Shown here: piece by piece, positions 16,009 to 27,174 of the stretch | Numbering within the stretch: the first letter of the stretch is position 1 | Layout: each line of letters opens with the position of its first letter | Assembly (NCBI RefSeq): GCF_005930475.1 | Contig: NZ_SJEW01000002.1 | Location: 1 to 64,000 of the forward strand | DNA from: Modestobacter altitudinis | GTDB lineage: Bacteria > Actinomycetota > Actinomycetes > Mycobacteriales > Geodermatophilaceae | DNA length: 64,000 nt | Reading direction: 5' to 3' | Program-made: the position numbers and the translations under genes | The notes under the pieces: generated by a model | What the model saw: the letters and a program-made list of their open reading frames with translations, nothing else | Databases searched by the model: none | Told to the model about the DNA's origin: nothing

Positions 16009-17478
16009 GTGCGCCGACCTCCTCCGTTGCGCCGGCTGACCGCCGCGGCCCTGGTCGCCGCGACGCTGCTGCTGGGCGTCGCCGGCCCGGCCCTGGCCGA
16101 GGAGAGCCGGCCGACGGTGGACCCATCCGCGCCGACCCCCACGGTGCCCTGGCCCGGGCCGCCACCGCAGGGCAGCGCACCCGACGGGAGCACGGTCGGC
16201 GGCCCGGGACTGGACACCCGCGGGCTGGTCACCGTCCCCGGCGCGCCGACACTGCCGGCCGGGACCGACGCGCACGGCTGGCTGGTCGCCGACGCGGGCA
16301 CCGGCGAGGTGCTCGCGGCGCAGGACCCGCACGGCCGCTACTACCCGGCGAGCACGCTCAAGACGCTCACCCTGCTGACGCTGGCCCCGGTCCTCGACCA
16401 CGGGCTGGTCGTCGAGGGGACTCCCGAGGACGAGGGGATCGAGGGCAGCCGGGTCGGGCTGGTCCGCGGCGGGCAGTACCCGGTCGACCTGCTCTTCCGG
16501 GCGCTGGTCATGCAGTCGGGCAACGACGCGGCCAACGCGCTGGCCCGGGCTGCCGGCGGCGTGGAGGCGACGACCGCGGCGATGAACGCCACCGCGGAGC
16601 GGATCGGTGCCCACGACACGGTCGCCGGCACCCCGTCGGGGCTGGACGTCGCCGGCCAGTCGTCCTCGCCCTACGACCTCGCGTTGATCATGCGGCAGCT
16701 GGTCGCCGACCCCTACACGCTCGACGTGCTGCAGACCCGCACCGCGCAGATGCCCGCCGTCGCCGACCTCACCCCCGGGTACCAGATCCAGAGCCAGGAC
16801 ACCCTGCTCGACAGCTACCCCGGCACCCTGGGCGGCAAGACCGGGTTCACCGACGCCGCCCGGCACACCTTCGTGGCCGCGGCCGAGCGGGACGGGCGGC
16901 GGATCGTGGTCAGCCTCATGCAGGCCGAGCGCCGGCCGGTGCCCGAGCTGCAGCAGGCGAGGAACCTGCTGGACTGGGGCTTCAGCACCGCGCCCGACGC
17001 CTCCGGGCTCGGCCGGCTCGTCGACCCCGGCGAGGTGTCGGCGGTGAGCACCCCGATGGTGCCCGCCCCCACCGCGGCGGCGGACGGCCGGCTGTCGTCG
17101 GAGGAGGCCGCGTCCGCCTCGGCGGCGACGGCCCGGCCCACGGCGCAGCCGAGCGCGCAGCGGGCCGACCCCGGGTCACCGGTCCTCCCGCTCGCGCTGG
17201 CCGGGGTCGCGCTGCTCGTCGTCGCCGCCACGGTGCTCGGCCGGCGGCGTGCCCTGCGGCCGGTGGCCGTCACGGGCGGCGCGCGTCGGCCGCCGTCCCG
17301 CGGTCCGGGTCCCGGCGCCGGACCGGTCGGGACCGGGGCAGCAACCGGCTCCCCAGCGCACCCGCCAGCGCCCCCACCGCCAGCAGGGCGAGGGCCAGAC
17401 GCCCCGGCGCCGGGCCCGACCTCGGGGACCGGTCCGGCGACCGGGCGGCCAGCGGCGGCCCCGGAGCCGCCGGGGTAG
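16009..17478 (+). CDS. D-alanyl-D-alanine carboxypeptidase family protein
   Basis: Penicillin-binding protein of the S11/low-molecular-mass class, trimming the D-Ala of peptidoglycan stem peptides outside the membrane. The 489 residues show an N-terminal secretion signal (LTAAALVAATLLLGVAGPALA), a Pro-rich stretch, the active-site motifs Ser115-Thr-Leu-Lys118, Ser170-Gly-Asn and Lys277-Thr-Gly, then a membrane anchor near 393-411 and a Pro/Gly-rich cytoplasmic tail. GTG 16009 follows a TAGCGT box by 6 bases, so the transcript is probably leaderless. The last 209 bases are antisense to the 3' end of the convergent YihY-like gene. Confidence 0.9.
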   Translation: MRRPPPLRRLTAAALVAATLLLGVAGPALAEESRPTVDPSAPTPTVPWPGPPPQGSAPDGSTVGGPGLDTRGLVTVPGAPTLPAGTDAHGWLVADAGTGEVLAAQDPHGRYYPASTLKTLTLLTLAPVLDHGLVVEGTPEDEGIEGSRVGLVRGGQYPVDLLFRALVMQSGNDAANALARAAGGVEATTAAMNATAERIGAHDTVAGTPSGLDVAGQSSSPYDLALIMRQLVADPYTLDVLQTRTAQMPAVADLTPGYQIQSQDTLLDSYPGTLGGKTGFTDAARHTFVAAAERDGRRIVVSLMQAERRPVPELQQARNLLDWGFSTAPDASGLGRLVDPGEVSAVSTPMVPAPTAAADGRLSSEEAASASAATARPTAQPSAQRADPGSPVLPLALAGVALLVVAATVLGRRRALRPVAVTGGARRPPSRGPGPGAGPVGTGAATGSPAHPPAPPPPAGRGPDAPAPGPTSGTGPATGRPAAAPEPPG

Positions 17479-18367
17479 GCCCCGCGGCGGGAACCGGGTG
17501 CTCGACGGCGGGGATCGTCGCGGTCCAGGAGGCCGTGTAGAAGGCGAACCGGGCGACGACGTTGATCCAGACGATCAGCCCGACGAACCCGCCCAGGGTC
17601 TGCGCGGTCACGTTCGTGCCGATCCGGGTCAGGTACCAGTTGCCCACGAGCTTGAGCACCTCGAAGCCCACCGCCCCGAACACCGCCCCGGGCAGCAGCA
17701 GCCGGACCGCGGTGGTGTTGTCCGGCACGCCCTTGAGCAGCCAGAGGAACAGCAGCACGTCCCCCGCCAGGGCCAGCGCGATCGCCACCGCGCCGGTGAG
17801 CAGGGAGTACCCGGGCACACCGTCGACCCCCAGCAGCTCCAGCACCCGGGACGACGCCGCCGTCGCCCCGGTGGTCAGCGCGATGCTCAGCACGCCCGCG
17901 GCGCCCAGCCCGAGCAGCGCCCCCAGGTCCTTGAGCCGGTCGACGAGGAAGTCCGGCGGGTCGGGCCGGCCACGCCACACGACGTCCATGCCGACCCGGA
18001 GCTTGTCCACCGCCCCCAGCCCGACGAACAGGAACCCGACGAGGCCGATGACCCCGAAGGTCGCCGCCCGGTCGATCGCCGCAGCGGCCTGCTCGGCGAG
18101 GTCCGCGCCGGTCGACCCCGGGACCGCATCGCGGATGCCGCGGATCAGCTGCTCCTCGAGCAGGGCGTTGCCGCGCAGCACGAACCCGGCCACGGAGGCG
18201 ACCAGCAGCAGCACCGGGAACAGCGCCAGGAAGACGTAGTAGGTGACCCCGGAGGCGAGCAGGTCGCCCTGCACCCGGTTGTAGTGGCCGCCGGCGTGGA
18301 CCAGGTGGTCCAGCCACGGCCGGCGGTCCCGCTGGCGGCGGAGCTGACCCCGGCCGGCGGCCAGCAC
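17270..18367 (-). CDS. YihY/virulence factor BrkB family membrane protein
   Basis: Integral membrane protein of the YihY (formerly rbn) family; function poorly defined. It has about six helices in the YihY domain (SGVTYYVFLALFPVLLLVASVAGF, FGVIGLVGFLFVGLGA, then GAVAIALALAGDVLLFLWLL and GFVGLIVWINVVARFAFYTASW), then a low-complexity tail with one more hydrophobic segment. The start is uncertain: GTG 18367 (365 residues) is used here. CTG 18388, which would overlap the upstream stop as CTGA, and GTG 18430 are alternatives. The last 209 bases overlap the convergent carboxypeptidase gene. Confidence 0.85.
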   Translation of the reverse strand: MLAAGRGQLRRQRDRRPWLDHLVHAGGHYNRVQGDLLASGVTYYVFLALFPVLLLVASVAGFVLRGNALLEEQLIRGIRDAVPGSTGADLAEQAAAAIDRAATFGVIGLVGFLFVGLGAVDKLRVGMDVVWRGRPDPPDFLVDRLKDLGALLGLGAAGVLSIALTTGATAASSRVLELLGVDGVPGYSLLTGAVAIALALAGDVLLFLWLLKGVPDNTTAVRLLLPGAVFGAVGFEVLKLVGNWYLTRIGTNVTAQTLGGFVGLIVWINVVARFAFYTASWTATIPAVEHPVPAAGPTPAAPGPPLAARSPDRSPRSGPAPGRLALALLAVGALAGALGSRLLPRSRPVRRRDPDRGTAADARRP

Positions 18368-18384
18368 CCGGCTGACGGGGTCGG

Positions 18385-18981
18385 TCAGCGCGGCGGGCCG
18401 GTGAGCGGGTACTCGTGGGCCACGGCCCACGCACCGTCGGGCAGCTTCTCGAACTCGGTGAACGAGGAGACCCGGAACTCCGCCTGCAGGTCCGCCAGCC
18501 CGGCCGAGGCCATGTCGAGCATGTCGGTCGGGACGTCGTGCGCCACGGTCACGTGCGGGTGGTACGGGAAGGTCAGCGACCGGGCCAGCGGTCCGCGGCG
18601 GACGTCACCGGCGATCCGCGCGCACTCCGCCACCCCCCGGGCGACCGTGAGGAAGACGACCTCGGAGACCGGGCGGAAGGTGTCCGTGCCCGCCAGGTGC
18701 AGGTCGAACGGGGCGTGCGCGGCGGCCACCGCGGCGAGGTGCCTGCTGATCACCGCCCGGTCCTCGGCCAGCACCTCGGTCGGCGGCAGCAACGTCACGT
18801 GCGGCGGCACCAGGCTGGCCTGCGGGTCGCCGCACTTGCCCCGCCACTCCACCAGCAGCTGCGCCCACGGTTCCGGGATGGAGACCACGACGCCGAGCAC
18901 GGCGGTCTCCGGCGAGGTCCGCGGGACGGCGATCGACCTGTGCACGAAGGTGTCATCGGCGCGCAGCGGTCGGCCGGTCAC
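18385..18981 (-). CDS. 2'-5' RNA ligase family (LigT-like) protein
   Basis: Two-histidine phosphoesterase superfamily protein of 198 residues. Both catalytic HxT motifs are visible: PPHVTLLP (near residue 59) and YHPHVTVAHD (near 140). Members cleave or ligate 2'-5' or cyclic phosphates in RNA or nucleotides; the substrate here is unknown. GTG 18981 starts one base after the trpS stop, so the two are co-transcribed. It leads directly into the YihY-like gene. This is the long form of the family, with about 30 residues before the core. Confidence 0.85.
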   Translation of the reverse strand: MTGRPLRADDTFVHRSIAVPRTSPETAVLGVVVSIPEPWAQLLVEWRGKCGDPQASLVPPHVTLLPPTEVLAEDRAVISRHLAAVAAAHAPFDLHLAGTDTFRPVSEVVFLTVARGVAECARIAGDVRRGPLARSLTFPYHPHVTVAHDVPTDMLDMASAGLADLQAEFRVSSFTEFEKLPDGAWAVAHEYPLTGPPR

Positions 18982-18982
18982 G

Positions 18983-20032
<1,050 letters not shown>

Positions 20033-21157
20033 TCAGGTGCCCGCGGCTCCTGCGGGCTCGCTGGTCAGGACCGCGTCCAGCGCGCCGAGGAAGACGTCGT
20101 CCTCCTCGGGGGTCCCGACGGTCACCCGCAGCCCCTCACCGGCGAACGGCCGGGTGATCACCGCCCGCGCCTCGAGCGCCGCCGCGACGTCGGTGGTGCG
20201 CTCCCCCAGCGGCAGCCAGACGAAGTTGGCCTGGCTGTCGGCCACCGCGAGGCCGCGGCGGCGCAGCTCACCGGTCAGCCGGGCCCGCTCGGTGACGACG
20301 GCGGCGCAGCGCGCCCGCACCTCGTCCTCGCTGGCCAGCGCGGCCACCGCGGCGGCCTGCGCGAGGGTCGAGACGCTGAACGGCACGTGGGTGCGGCGGA
20401 CGGCGTCGGCCACGGCCGGGTCCTCGGCCAGCAGGTAGCCCACCCGCAGCCCGGCCAGCCCCCAGGCCTTGGAGAAGGTGCGCAGCACCGCGACGTTGGG
20501 CCGCCCGCGCATCAGCTCGACGCCGTCCGGGACGTCCGGGTCGGTGACGAACTCCCGGTAGGCCTCGTCCAGCACGACGAGGGTCGAGGCGGGCACCTGG
20601 TCCAGGAACCGCTCCAGCTCCGGCCGGCGCACCGCCGTCCCGGTCGGGTTGTTCGGGTTGCAGACGAACACCAGCCGGGTCGTCCCGTCGACCGCCGCGG
20701 CCAGCGCGGGCAGGTCGTGGGTGTCCGGCGCCGCGCCGGGCGACCCGGGGACGAGCGGCACCTGCTGGGTGCGGGCGCCGGCGACCTGGGCGAGCAGCGG
20801 GTACATCTCGAAGGACCGCCACGCGAAGGCGATGCTGGTGCCCGGGTCGTTGAACGCCTGGGTGAGCTGCTGGCAGACGGTGACCGCGCCGCAGCCGGCG
20901 GCCACCTGCGCCGGCTCGACGCCGTACCGCTCGGCCAGCGCCGCGGTGAGCACGGCGGCACCGTTGTCGGGGTACCTGTTGGTCTCCGCGGCGGTCGTGG
21001 CGATGGCCTGCAGCACGGCGGGGAGCGGGGGGAAGGCGACCTCGTTGCTGGCCAGCTTCACCGCCCGCTCGACCCCGATCTCCCGGGCCAGGTCGGCGGG
21101 GTTGCGACCGGGCCGGTACGCCGGCATCGCGGCCACGGCGGGACGTGCGCTGACCAC
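20033..21157 (-). CDS. hisC: Histidinol-phosphate / aromatic aminotransferase
   Basis: PLP-dependent class I/II aminotransferase of 374 residues. It resembles HisC and the actinobacterial aromatic aminotransferase Pat. Visible are the Asn-rich substrate motif CNPNNPTGT, the Asp/Tyr of VLDEAYREF and the PLP lysine in RTFSKAWGLAGLRVGY. GTG 21157 follows GGAGGAG at a normal distance. The gene stands apart from any his operon, 27 bases upstream of trpS. A role in phenylalanine/tyrosine synthesis as Pat is therefore at least as likely as histidine synthesis. Confidence 0.85.
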   Translation of the reverse strand: MVSARPAVAAMPAYRPGRNPADLAREIGVERAVKLASNEVAFPPLPAVLQAIATTAAETNRYPDNGAAVLTAALAERYGVEPAQVAAGCGAVTVCQQLTQAFNDPGTSIAFAWRSFEMYPLLAQVAGARTQQVPLVPGSPGAAPDTHDLPALAAAVDGTTRLVFVCNPNNPTGTAVRRPELERFLDQVPASTLVVLDEAYREFVTDPDVPDGVELMRGRPNVAVLRTFSKAWGLAGLRVGYLLAEDPAVADAVRRTHVPFSVSTLAQAAAVAALASEDEVRARCAAVVTERARLTGELRRRGLAVADSQANFVWLPLGERTTDVAAALEARAVITRPFAGEGLRVTVGTPEEDDVFLGALDAVLTSEPAGAAGT

Positions 21158-21207
21158 GCGGGCTCCTCCTCCGCATGTCCGGGCCGCTCCCCGGACGGGG
21201 CGCTGTC

Positions 21208-21213
21208 TAGGCT
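21208..21213 (+). promoter_or_regulatory. Leaderless-type -10 box for galE
   Basis: TAGGCT, exactly 6 bases before the galE ATG at 21220, with no ribosome binding site between. It lies in the 62-base gap to the divergent hisC gene. Confidence 0.55.
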
Positions 21214-21219
21214 CGCACC

Positions 21220-22173
<954 letters not shown>

Positions 22174-22185
22174 GGGCGGACCCCC

Positions 22186-23520
22186 TCAGCGGGTGGGGGC
22201 CTCCGTCGTCGACTCGGCCGGGTCGGCGTCCTGCTGCGGTGCGGCGCTGACCGAGATGCGGGCGATCCGCCGTCCGTCGAGCTCGAGCACGGTGAGCGTC
22301 CGGCCCTCCACGTCGACGGTGTCGCCCACGACCGGCAGCCGGCCGAGATGGGCCAGCACGTAGCCCGCAACGGTCTCGTAGGGCCCCTCGGGGAGCCGCA
22401 GCCCGGTCGCCTCGGCGAAGTCGTCGAGGTTCCAGAGGCCGTCGACGTCGTGCGGCCCCTCGGCCGGCTCGTCGGAGTCGGCGGTGACGTCGTCGTCGTA
22501 CTCGTCGTAGATGTCGCCGATGACCTCCTCGATGAGGTCCTCGAGGGTGACGATCCCGTCGGTGCCGCCGTACTCGTCGACCACGATCGCGAAGTGCCGG
22601 TTCTCCTTGCGCATCTCCGACAGGGCGGTCAGCACCCGCGCCGTGCCGGGGAGCCGCTTCACCTCACGTGCCAGGTCGCCGACGGTGGCGGCGCGGCCGG
22701 CCGCGTGGGTCGGCAGGAAGAGGTCGCGCACGTGCACGAAGCCGACGACGTCGTCCTCGTTGCGTCCGGCGACCGGGTACCGGGACCAGCTGGAGTCGGC
22801 GACCTGCTTGGCTGCGCGGCTGGCGGTGGTGCCGGCGTCGAGGAAGTGCACCTCGGTGCGGGGGGTCATGACCTCCCGCACCTCGCGGTCACCGGCGCGG
22901 AAGACCTCGTCGATCAGCCGGCGCTCGTCCGAGGACAGCGACTCGTGCGCCGCGACCAGGTCGCGCAGCTCCTCCTGGCTGATCGACTCACCGCTCGCCC
23001 GGGGGTCGCCGCCGAGCAGCCGCACCAGCACGTTGGTGGACGCGGAGAGGAACCAGATGATCGGGCGGAACAGCTTGGCGATGGCGTTCAGCGGGGCGGC
23101 CACGATCAGCGAGAACCCCTCGGCGCGCTGCAGGGCCAGCCGCTTGGGGGTCAGCTCGCCGACGACCAGCGACAGGTAGCTGATCGCGATCGTGACGGCC
23201 ACGAAGGCGAGCGGGTCGGCCAGGCCGCGGGACATCCCGAGACCGCTGACCGCCCAGTCCGCCAACGGGGCCGACAGGGTGCTCGCGCCGAACGCGGCGG
23301 AGAAGAAGCCGGCCAGGGTGACGCCGACCTGCACGGCGGCGAGGAACTGGTTGGGGTCGGCGAGGAGCTTGTTCAGCGCCTGTCCGCGGCGGCCCGTCTC
23401 GGCCAGCGCGCGGACCTGCGACTCACGGAGGGAGACCAGGGCGATCTCCGCGCCGGAGAAGGCGCCTCCGATCAGCACAAAGGCGATCACCATGACGATG
23501 TTGAGCCAGACGTCGCTCAC
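22186..23520 (-). CDS. Hemolysin/CNNM-family protein with CBS domains
   Basis: Membrane protein of the CNNM/CorC (TlyC-like) family, linked to magnesium or cobalt export. The 444 residues show an N-terminal DUF21 membrane domain (four hydrophobic segments, residues 1-170, with GAFSGAEIALVSLRESQV), a CBS pair (REVMTPRTEVHFLDAG, then FAIVVDEYGGTDGIVTLEDLIEEVIGD starting near residue 300) and a C-terminal CorC/HlyC domain (GYVLAHLGRLPVVGD). GTG 23520 has GGAGGAG upstream; the frame remains open to 23577. Despite the name there is no evidence of haemolysis. Confidence 0.9.
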   Translation of the reverse strand: MSDVWLNIVMVIAFVLIGGAFSGAEIALVSLRESQVRALAETGRRGQALNKLLADPNQFLAAVQVGVTLAGFFSAAFGASTLSAPLADWAVSGLGMSRGLADPLAFVAVTIAISYLSLVVGELTPKRLALQRAEGFSLIVAAPLNAIAKLFRPIIWFLSASTNVLVRLLGGDPRASGESISQEELRDLVAAHESLSSDERRLIDEVFRAGDREVREVMTPRTEVHFLDAGTTASRAAKQVADSSWSRYPVAGRNEDDVVGFVHVRDLFLPTHAAGRAATVGDLAREVKRLPGTARVLTALSEMRKENRHFAIVVDEYGGTDGIVTLEDLIEEVIGDIYDEYDDDVTADSDEPAEGPHDVDGLWNLDDFAEATGLRLPEGPYETVAGYVLAHLGRLPVVGDTVDVEGRTLTVLELDGRRIARISVSAAPQQDADPAESTTEAPTR

Positions 23521-23706
23521 GAGCGGCGTGCTCCTCCAAGATGTGGTCCTCGACGGGAGTGTCCCGTGACCGACCACGGTAGTGGCTGCGGCAGCCCGCA
23601 GATTCCCCAGAGCAACACGTCCGCCTCGTCGGGGTGTTCCGCACGCGACACTCCGGTGACGCAGCGCATGTGGTTACCCTCGCTCGGTAACGATTCGTGA
23701 TCTGCC
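23521..23706. promoter_or_regulatory. Divergent upstream region, CNNM and CAP genes
   Basis: 186 bases without a gene. GGTTAC at 23672-23677 and GTAAC at 23687-23691 form an inverted repeat just upstream of the CAP gene. TAACGAT beginning at 23688 is a possible -10 box, about 12 bases before its GTG. GGAGGAG for the minus-strand CNNM gene is also here. Confidence 0.35.
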
Positions 23707-24669
23707 GTGAGGACTCCCATCGTGCGCTCCCGCTCCCTCCCCTCGTCCGCCCGACTGCGGGGGTGGCGCCGGCTGTGGGCGCCGCTGGCGCTGTCCTGCT
23801 CCGTGGGCTCGGTGGCGCTCACCGCCGCGATCGGCGGAGGGTCGCTCCCCGGGACGAGCGATGCCTCGAGCGCGTCGGCCCCGCAGCTGAGCAACGCGGC
23901 CCCCGCGACGCCGACGGCCCTCAGCAGCAGCCCGACGACCCCGGTCCCGCCCGTCGTGGTCCCGCCGACGTCGCCGACGTCGGTGCCGCCGGTGCCGCCG
24001 GTCGCGGCGCCGTCGTCGTCGTCGTCGAACGCTGCGGCGACCGCCAGCGCGATCCCGTCGCCCCGCACGACGGCCACCGCCTCCGCCCCGGCGGCGCGGG
24101 GCACGACGCGTCCGACGCCGACGCGTTCGACCACGGCCGTCCCCTCTCTGGCTCCTGCCCCGGTCCCTGCCCCGGTTCCTGCCCCGGTGGCGACCAGCAC
24201 CGCGACGGCCACTCCCCCGCCGGCTCCCGCGCCTGCGCCGGCTCCTGTCCCCGCTCCCGTGCCCGCGCCTGCTCCCGCCACCCCGGCGGCCGCGCCCGGA
24301 CCGGAGGGGCAGGTGCTCGCCCTGGTCAACGCCCAGCGGGCCAGGGCCGGGTGCGCCCCGGTCACCGCCGATGACCGGTTGGCCACCGTCGCCCGGGCGC
24401 ACAGCGCCGACATGCGGGACCGCCGCTTCTTCGACCACACCAACCCCGACGGCCTGGACCCGTTCGCCCGGGCGCGGGCGGCCGGGATCAGCTACGCGCG
24501 GGCCGAGAACATCGCCTACGGGCAGCCCGACGCCGCGGCCGTCATGACCGCCTGGATGAACAGCGCGGGGCACCGGCAGAACATCCTCAACTGCAGCCTG
24601 ACGACGCTCGGGGTCGGTGTGGCCCAGGGGGCCGGCGGCCCGTGGTGGACCCAGCTCTTCGGCGGCTGA
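23707..24669 (+). CDS. Secreted CAP-domain (SCP/PR1-like) protein
   Basis: 320 residues: a signal or membrane segment (LWAPLALSCSVGSVALTAAIGG, near 24-45), a long Ala/Pro/Thr/Ser-rich linker (about 55-200) with repeats of PVPAPVPAP type, then a CAP domain of about 115 residues (VLALVNAQRARAGCAPV, HSADMRDRRFFDHTNPDG, GENIAYG-like AENIAYGQ, WMNSAGHRQNILN). The CAP His and Glu positions appear intact. Many actinobacteria carry such proteins at the cell wall, but the biochemical role is unknown. GTG 23707 is used; GTG 23722 is an alternative. The gene is convergent with icd and ends in hairpins. Confidence 0.88.
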   Translation: MRTPIVRSRSLPSSARLRGWRRLWAPLALSCSVGSVALTAAIGGGSLPGTSDASSASAPQLSNAAPATPTALSSSPTTPVPPVVVPPTSPTSVPPVPPVAAPSSSSSNAAATASAIPSPRTTATASAPAARGTTRPTPTRSTTAVPSLAPAPVPAPVPAPVATSTATATPPPAPAPAPAPVPAPVPAPAPATPAAAPGPEGQVLALVNAQRARAGCAPVTADDRLATVARAHSADMRDRRFFDHTNPDGLDPFARARAAGISYARAENIAYGQPDAAAVMTAWMNSAGHRQNILNCSLTTLGVGVAQGAGGPWWTQLFGG

Positions 24670-24683
24670 TCCTGGGCCGGGGC

Positions 24684-24744
24684 GATCACCTCGGGTCGGT
24701 CGTGGTGATCGGTCGTCGATGACCACACCCGGTTCGAGGTGATC
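24684..24744 (+). terminator. Hairpin after the CAP-domain gene
   Basis: GATCACCTCG (24684-24693) is repeated inverted at 24735-24744, and the stem continues inward for about six more pairs including G-U pairs. It begins 15 bases after the CAP stop. It is a plausible terminator between convergent genes. Confidence 0.5.
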
Positions 24745-24810
24745 ACCGGAGCTCCGCGCGGAGCCGGGCGAGCAGCCTCTCGGGCCGCCGTAGGTCGGCT
24801 GCCGGAGACC

Positions 24811-24849
24811 ACCGCGGCCCCCTCACCCGGTGGGTGAGGGGGCCGTGGT
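24811..24849 (-). terminator. Hairpin terminator after icd
   Basis: A 13-base perfect stem (24816-24828 with 24832-24844, 3-base loop) extends outward to about 18 pairs with one G-U. It lies 15 bases beyond the icd stop codon. Confidence 0.8.
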
Positions 24850-24863
24850 GACGGCGTCCTACG

Positions 24864-26078
24864 TCAGGCCATGGCCTTCTGCAGGTTGGCGTCGATGGCT
24901 GCCAGGAAGTCCTGGGTGGTCAGCCAGGGGGCGTCCTTGCTGATCAGCAGGGCGAGGTCCTTGGTCATCTGGCCGCCCTCGACGGTCTCGACGCAGACCC
25001 GCTCGAGGGTCTCCGCGAAGCGGGTCACCTCAGGGGTGCCGTCGAGCACGCCACGGTGGGCCAGGCCACGGGTCCAGGCGAAGATCGACGCGATCGGGTT
25101 GGTCGAGGTCTCCTTGCCCTGCTGGTGCTGGCGGTAGTGCCGGGTCACCGTGCCGTGGGCGGCCTCGGCCTCGACGGTCTTGCCGTCCGGGGTGGCCAGG
25201 ACCGAGGTCATCAGGCCCAGCGAGCCGAAGCCCTGCGCCACGGTGTCGGACTGCACGTCACCGTCGTAGTTCTTGCACGCCCAGACGTAGCCGCCCTCCC
25301 ACTTGAGCGAGGCGGCGACCATGTCGTCGATCAGGCGGTGCTCGTAGGTGATCCCGGCCGCGTCGAACTGCTCCTTGAACTCCGCGTCGAACACCTCCTG
25401 GAAGATGTCCTTGAACCGGCCGTCGTAGGCCTTGAGGATCGTGTTCTTCGTCGACAGGTAGACCGGGTAGCCGCGGTTGAGCCCGTAGTTGAGCGAGGCC
25501 CGGGCGAAGTCGTAGATCGACTGGTCCAGGTTGTACATCGACAGCGAGACGCCGGCACCGGGGGCCTGGAAGACCTCGCGCTCGATCGGCTCGCCGCCGT
25601 CCTCGGGGGTGAAGACGACCTTCAGCGTGCCCGCGGTCGGGAACGTGAAGTCGGTGGCGCGGTACTGGTCGCCGTAGGCGTGACGGCCGATGATGATCGG
25701 CTTGGTCCAGCTCGGCACCAGCCGCGGGACGTTCTGCATGATGATCGGCTCGCGGAAGATGACGCCGCCGAGGATGTTGCGGATCGTCCCGTTCGGGGAG
25801 CGCCACATCTTCTTCAGGCCGAACTCCTCGACCCGCGCCTCGTCCGGGGTGATGGTGGCGCACTTGACGCCCACACCGTGCTGCTTGATGGCGTTGGCCG
25901 CGTCGATCGTGACCTGGTCGTCGGTCGCGTCGCGGTTCTCCATGCCGAGGTCGTAGTACTCGAGGTCGACGTCGAGGTACGGGAGGATCAGCTGGTCCTT
26001 GATGAACTGCCAGATGATCCGGGTCATCTCGTCGCCGTCGAGCTCGACGACCTTGCCCTCGACCTTGATCTTGCTCAC
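24864..26078 (-). CDS. icd: Isocitrate dehydrogenase (NADP-dependent)
   Basis: Oxidative decarboxylation of isocitrate to 2-oxoglutarate in the TCA cycle. The 404-residue protein is of the homodimeric type related to eukaryotic NADP-IDH (start [19 protein letters not shown], then [37 protein letters not shown], ending with AHGTVTRHY and [15 protein letters not shown]). This is the subfamily used by several actinobacteria. GTG 26078 follows AGGAG at 9 bases. mdh lies just upstream, separated by a copy of the repeated hairpin element. Confidence 0.95.
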   Translation of the reverse strand: MSKIKVEGKVVELDGDEMTRIIWQFIKDQLILPYLDVDLEYYDLGMENRDATDDQVTIDAANAIKQHGVGVKCATITPDEARVEEFGLKKMWRSPNGTIRNILGGVIFREPIIMQNVPRLVPSWTKPIIIGRHAYGDQYRATDFTFPTAGTLKVVFTPEDGGEPIEREVFQAPGAGVSLSMYNLDQSIYDFARASLNYGLNRGYPVYLSTKNTILKAYDGRFKDIFQEVFDAEFKEQFDAAGITYEHRLIDDMVAASLKWEGGYVWACKNYDGDVQSDTVAQGFGSLGLMTSVLATPDGKTVEAEAAHGTVTRHYRQHQQGKETSTNPIASIFAWTRGLAHRGVLDGTPEVTRFAETLERVCVETVEGGQMTKDLALLISKDAPWLTTQDFLAAIDANLQKAMA

Positions 26079-26104
26079 AGACTTCTTCTCCTTGTGCTCT
26101 TGTG

Positions 26105-26165
26105 GCCCCGCTGCAGGGTCCCGCCGCGAGCGTGCGAGCGGTGGGGGCAGGGAGTCCTTCTTCAG
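26105..26165 (-). repeat. Intergenic hairpin element, copy A
   Basis: Copy of an element seen five times between 26 and 35 kb. Its outer arms CCCCGCTGC (26106-26114) and GCAGGGAG (26147-26154) pair imperfectly around a 32-base loop with the conserved core GCGAGCGTGCGAG. The tail overlaps the mdh stop codon (26162-26164). It lies between mdh and icd. Confidence 0.65.
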
Positions 26166-27115
26166 AGGTCGGTCACGTCGGCCTGCTTGGCGCGCACGGC
26201 TTCAGCCGCCTCGCGCAGGCCAGCCAGCTCACTGTCGGACAGGTCGCCCTCGACGACCCTCCGCACACCCTCACGGCCGATCTCCGCCTCGACACCCAGG
26301 TAGACCCCGGAGATCCCGTACTGGCCGTCGACCCAGGCGCACACCGGCAGCACGGCGCCGGAGTCCTCGATCACGGCGCGCGCCATCCGGGCGGCGGCTG
26401 CGGACGGCGCGTAGTGGGCCGACCCGGTCTTCAGCAGCGCCACCACCTCGGCGCCGCCGTTGCGGGTCCGGTCGACCAGGTGCGCGATCCGGTCGGCGGG
26501 CAGCACGTCGGCCAGCGGCCTCCCGTCGACCGTGCACCGCGAGGGCACCGGGACCATCGTGTCGCCGTGCGAGCCGAGGGTCAGCGTGCGGACCGAGCCG
26601 ACCGGGACGCCGAGCTCCTCGGCGACGTTGTCGGTGAAGCGGGCGGTGTCCAGCATCCCGGCCTGGCCCATGACCCGGGCCTTCGGGAAGCCGGTCGCCA
26701 GCTGCGCCAGGGCGGTCATCTCGTCCAGCGGGTTGGACACCACGATGACGACGGCGTCCGGCGAGGTCTGCGCGACGTTCTCGGCGACCTGGCGGACGAT
26801 GCCGGCGTTGGTGGCGATGAGGTCCATCCGGCTCATGCCGGGCTTGCGCGGCAGACCCGCGGTGATGACGACGACGTCGGAGTCCTCGGTGCCCGCGTAG
26901 GAGCCGCCGCCGACACCGACGACCCGGGTCTCGAAGCCCTCGATCGCCCGGGACTGGTTGATGTCCAGCGCCAGGCCCTCGGGCCTGCCCTCCACGATGT
27001 CGGTCAGGACGACGGTCTCGAACACGTCGTACTCCGCCAGTCGCAGGGCGGTGGTCGACCCGTAGAAACCGGCACCGACGACGGTCACCTTGCCGTTCCG
27101 GGCCCGCTCTGCCAT
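26162..27115 (-). CDS. mdh: Malate dehydrogenase (lactate/malate dehydrogenase family)
   Basis: NAD-dependent malate-oxaloacetate interconversion. The 317-residue protein is of the LDH-like MDH type: dinucleotide motif GAGFYGS at 15-21, [15 protein letters not shown] with the active-site loop Arg, [20 protein letters not shown], and the catalytic His in [10 protein letters not shown]. The MSRMDL loop with Arg at the discriminating site favours malate over lactate. ATG 27115 follows a TAGGTT box by 7 bases, suggesting a leaderless transcript. The stop lies in the tail of a repeated hairpin element. Confidence 0.92.
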   Translation of the reverse strand: MAERARNGKVTVVGAGFYGSTTALRLAEYDVFETVVLTDIVEGRPEGLALDINQSRAIEGFETRVVGVGGGSYAGTEDSDVVVITAGLPRKPGMSRMDLIATNAGIVRQVAENVAQTSPDAVVIVVSNPLDEMTALAQLATGFPKARVMGQAGMLDTARFTDNVAEELGVPVGSVRTLTLGSHGDTMVPVPSRCTVDGRPLADVLPADRIAHLVDRTRNGGAEVVALLKTGSAHYAPSAAAARMARAVIEDSGAVLPVCAWVDGQYGISGVYLGVEAEIGREGVRRVVEGDLSDSELAGLREAAEAVRAKQADVTDL

Positions 27116-27122
27116 GACCGCC

Positions 27123-27128
27123 AACCTA
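27123..27128 (-). promoter_or_regulatory. Leaderless-type -10 box for mdh
   Basis: TAGGTT on the minus strand, 7 bases before the mdh ATG at 27115, with no ribosome binding site between. Confidence 0.55.
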
Positions 27129-27174
27129 GCCCCGGGCGGCGTCCCCCGGCCATGCGGGGGCCGCTCCGCGCTGG

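Noticed and set aside
24150-24300. Tandem repeat array of CCTGCCCCGGTTC type
   Set aside because: It is the Pro/Ala/Val-rich linker of the CAP-domain protein, a common low-complexity pattern, not a separate element.
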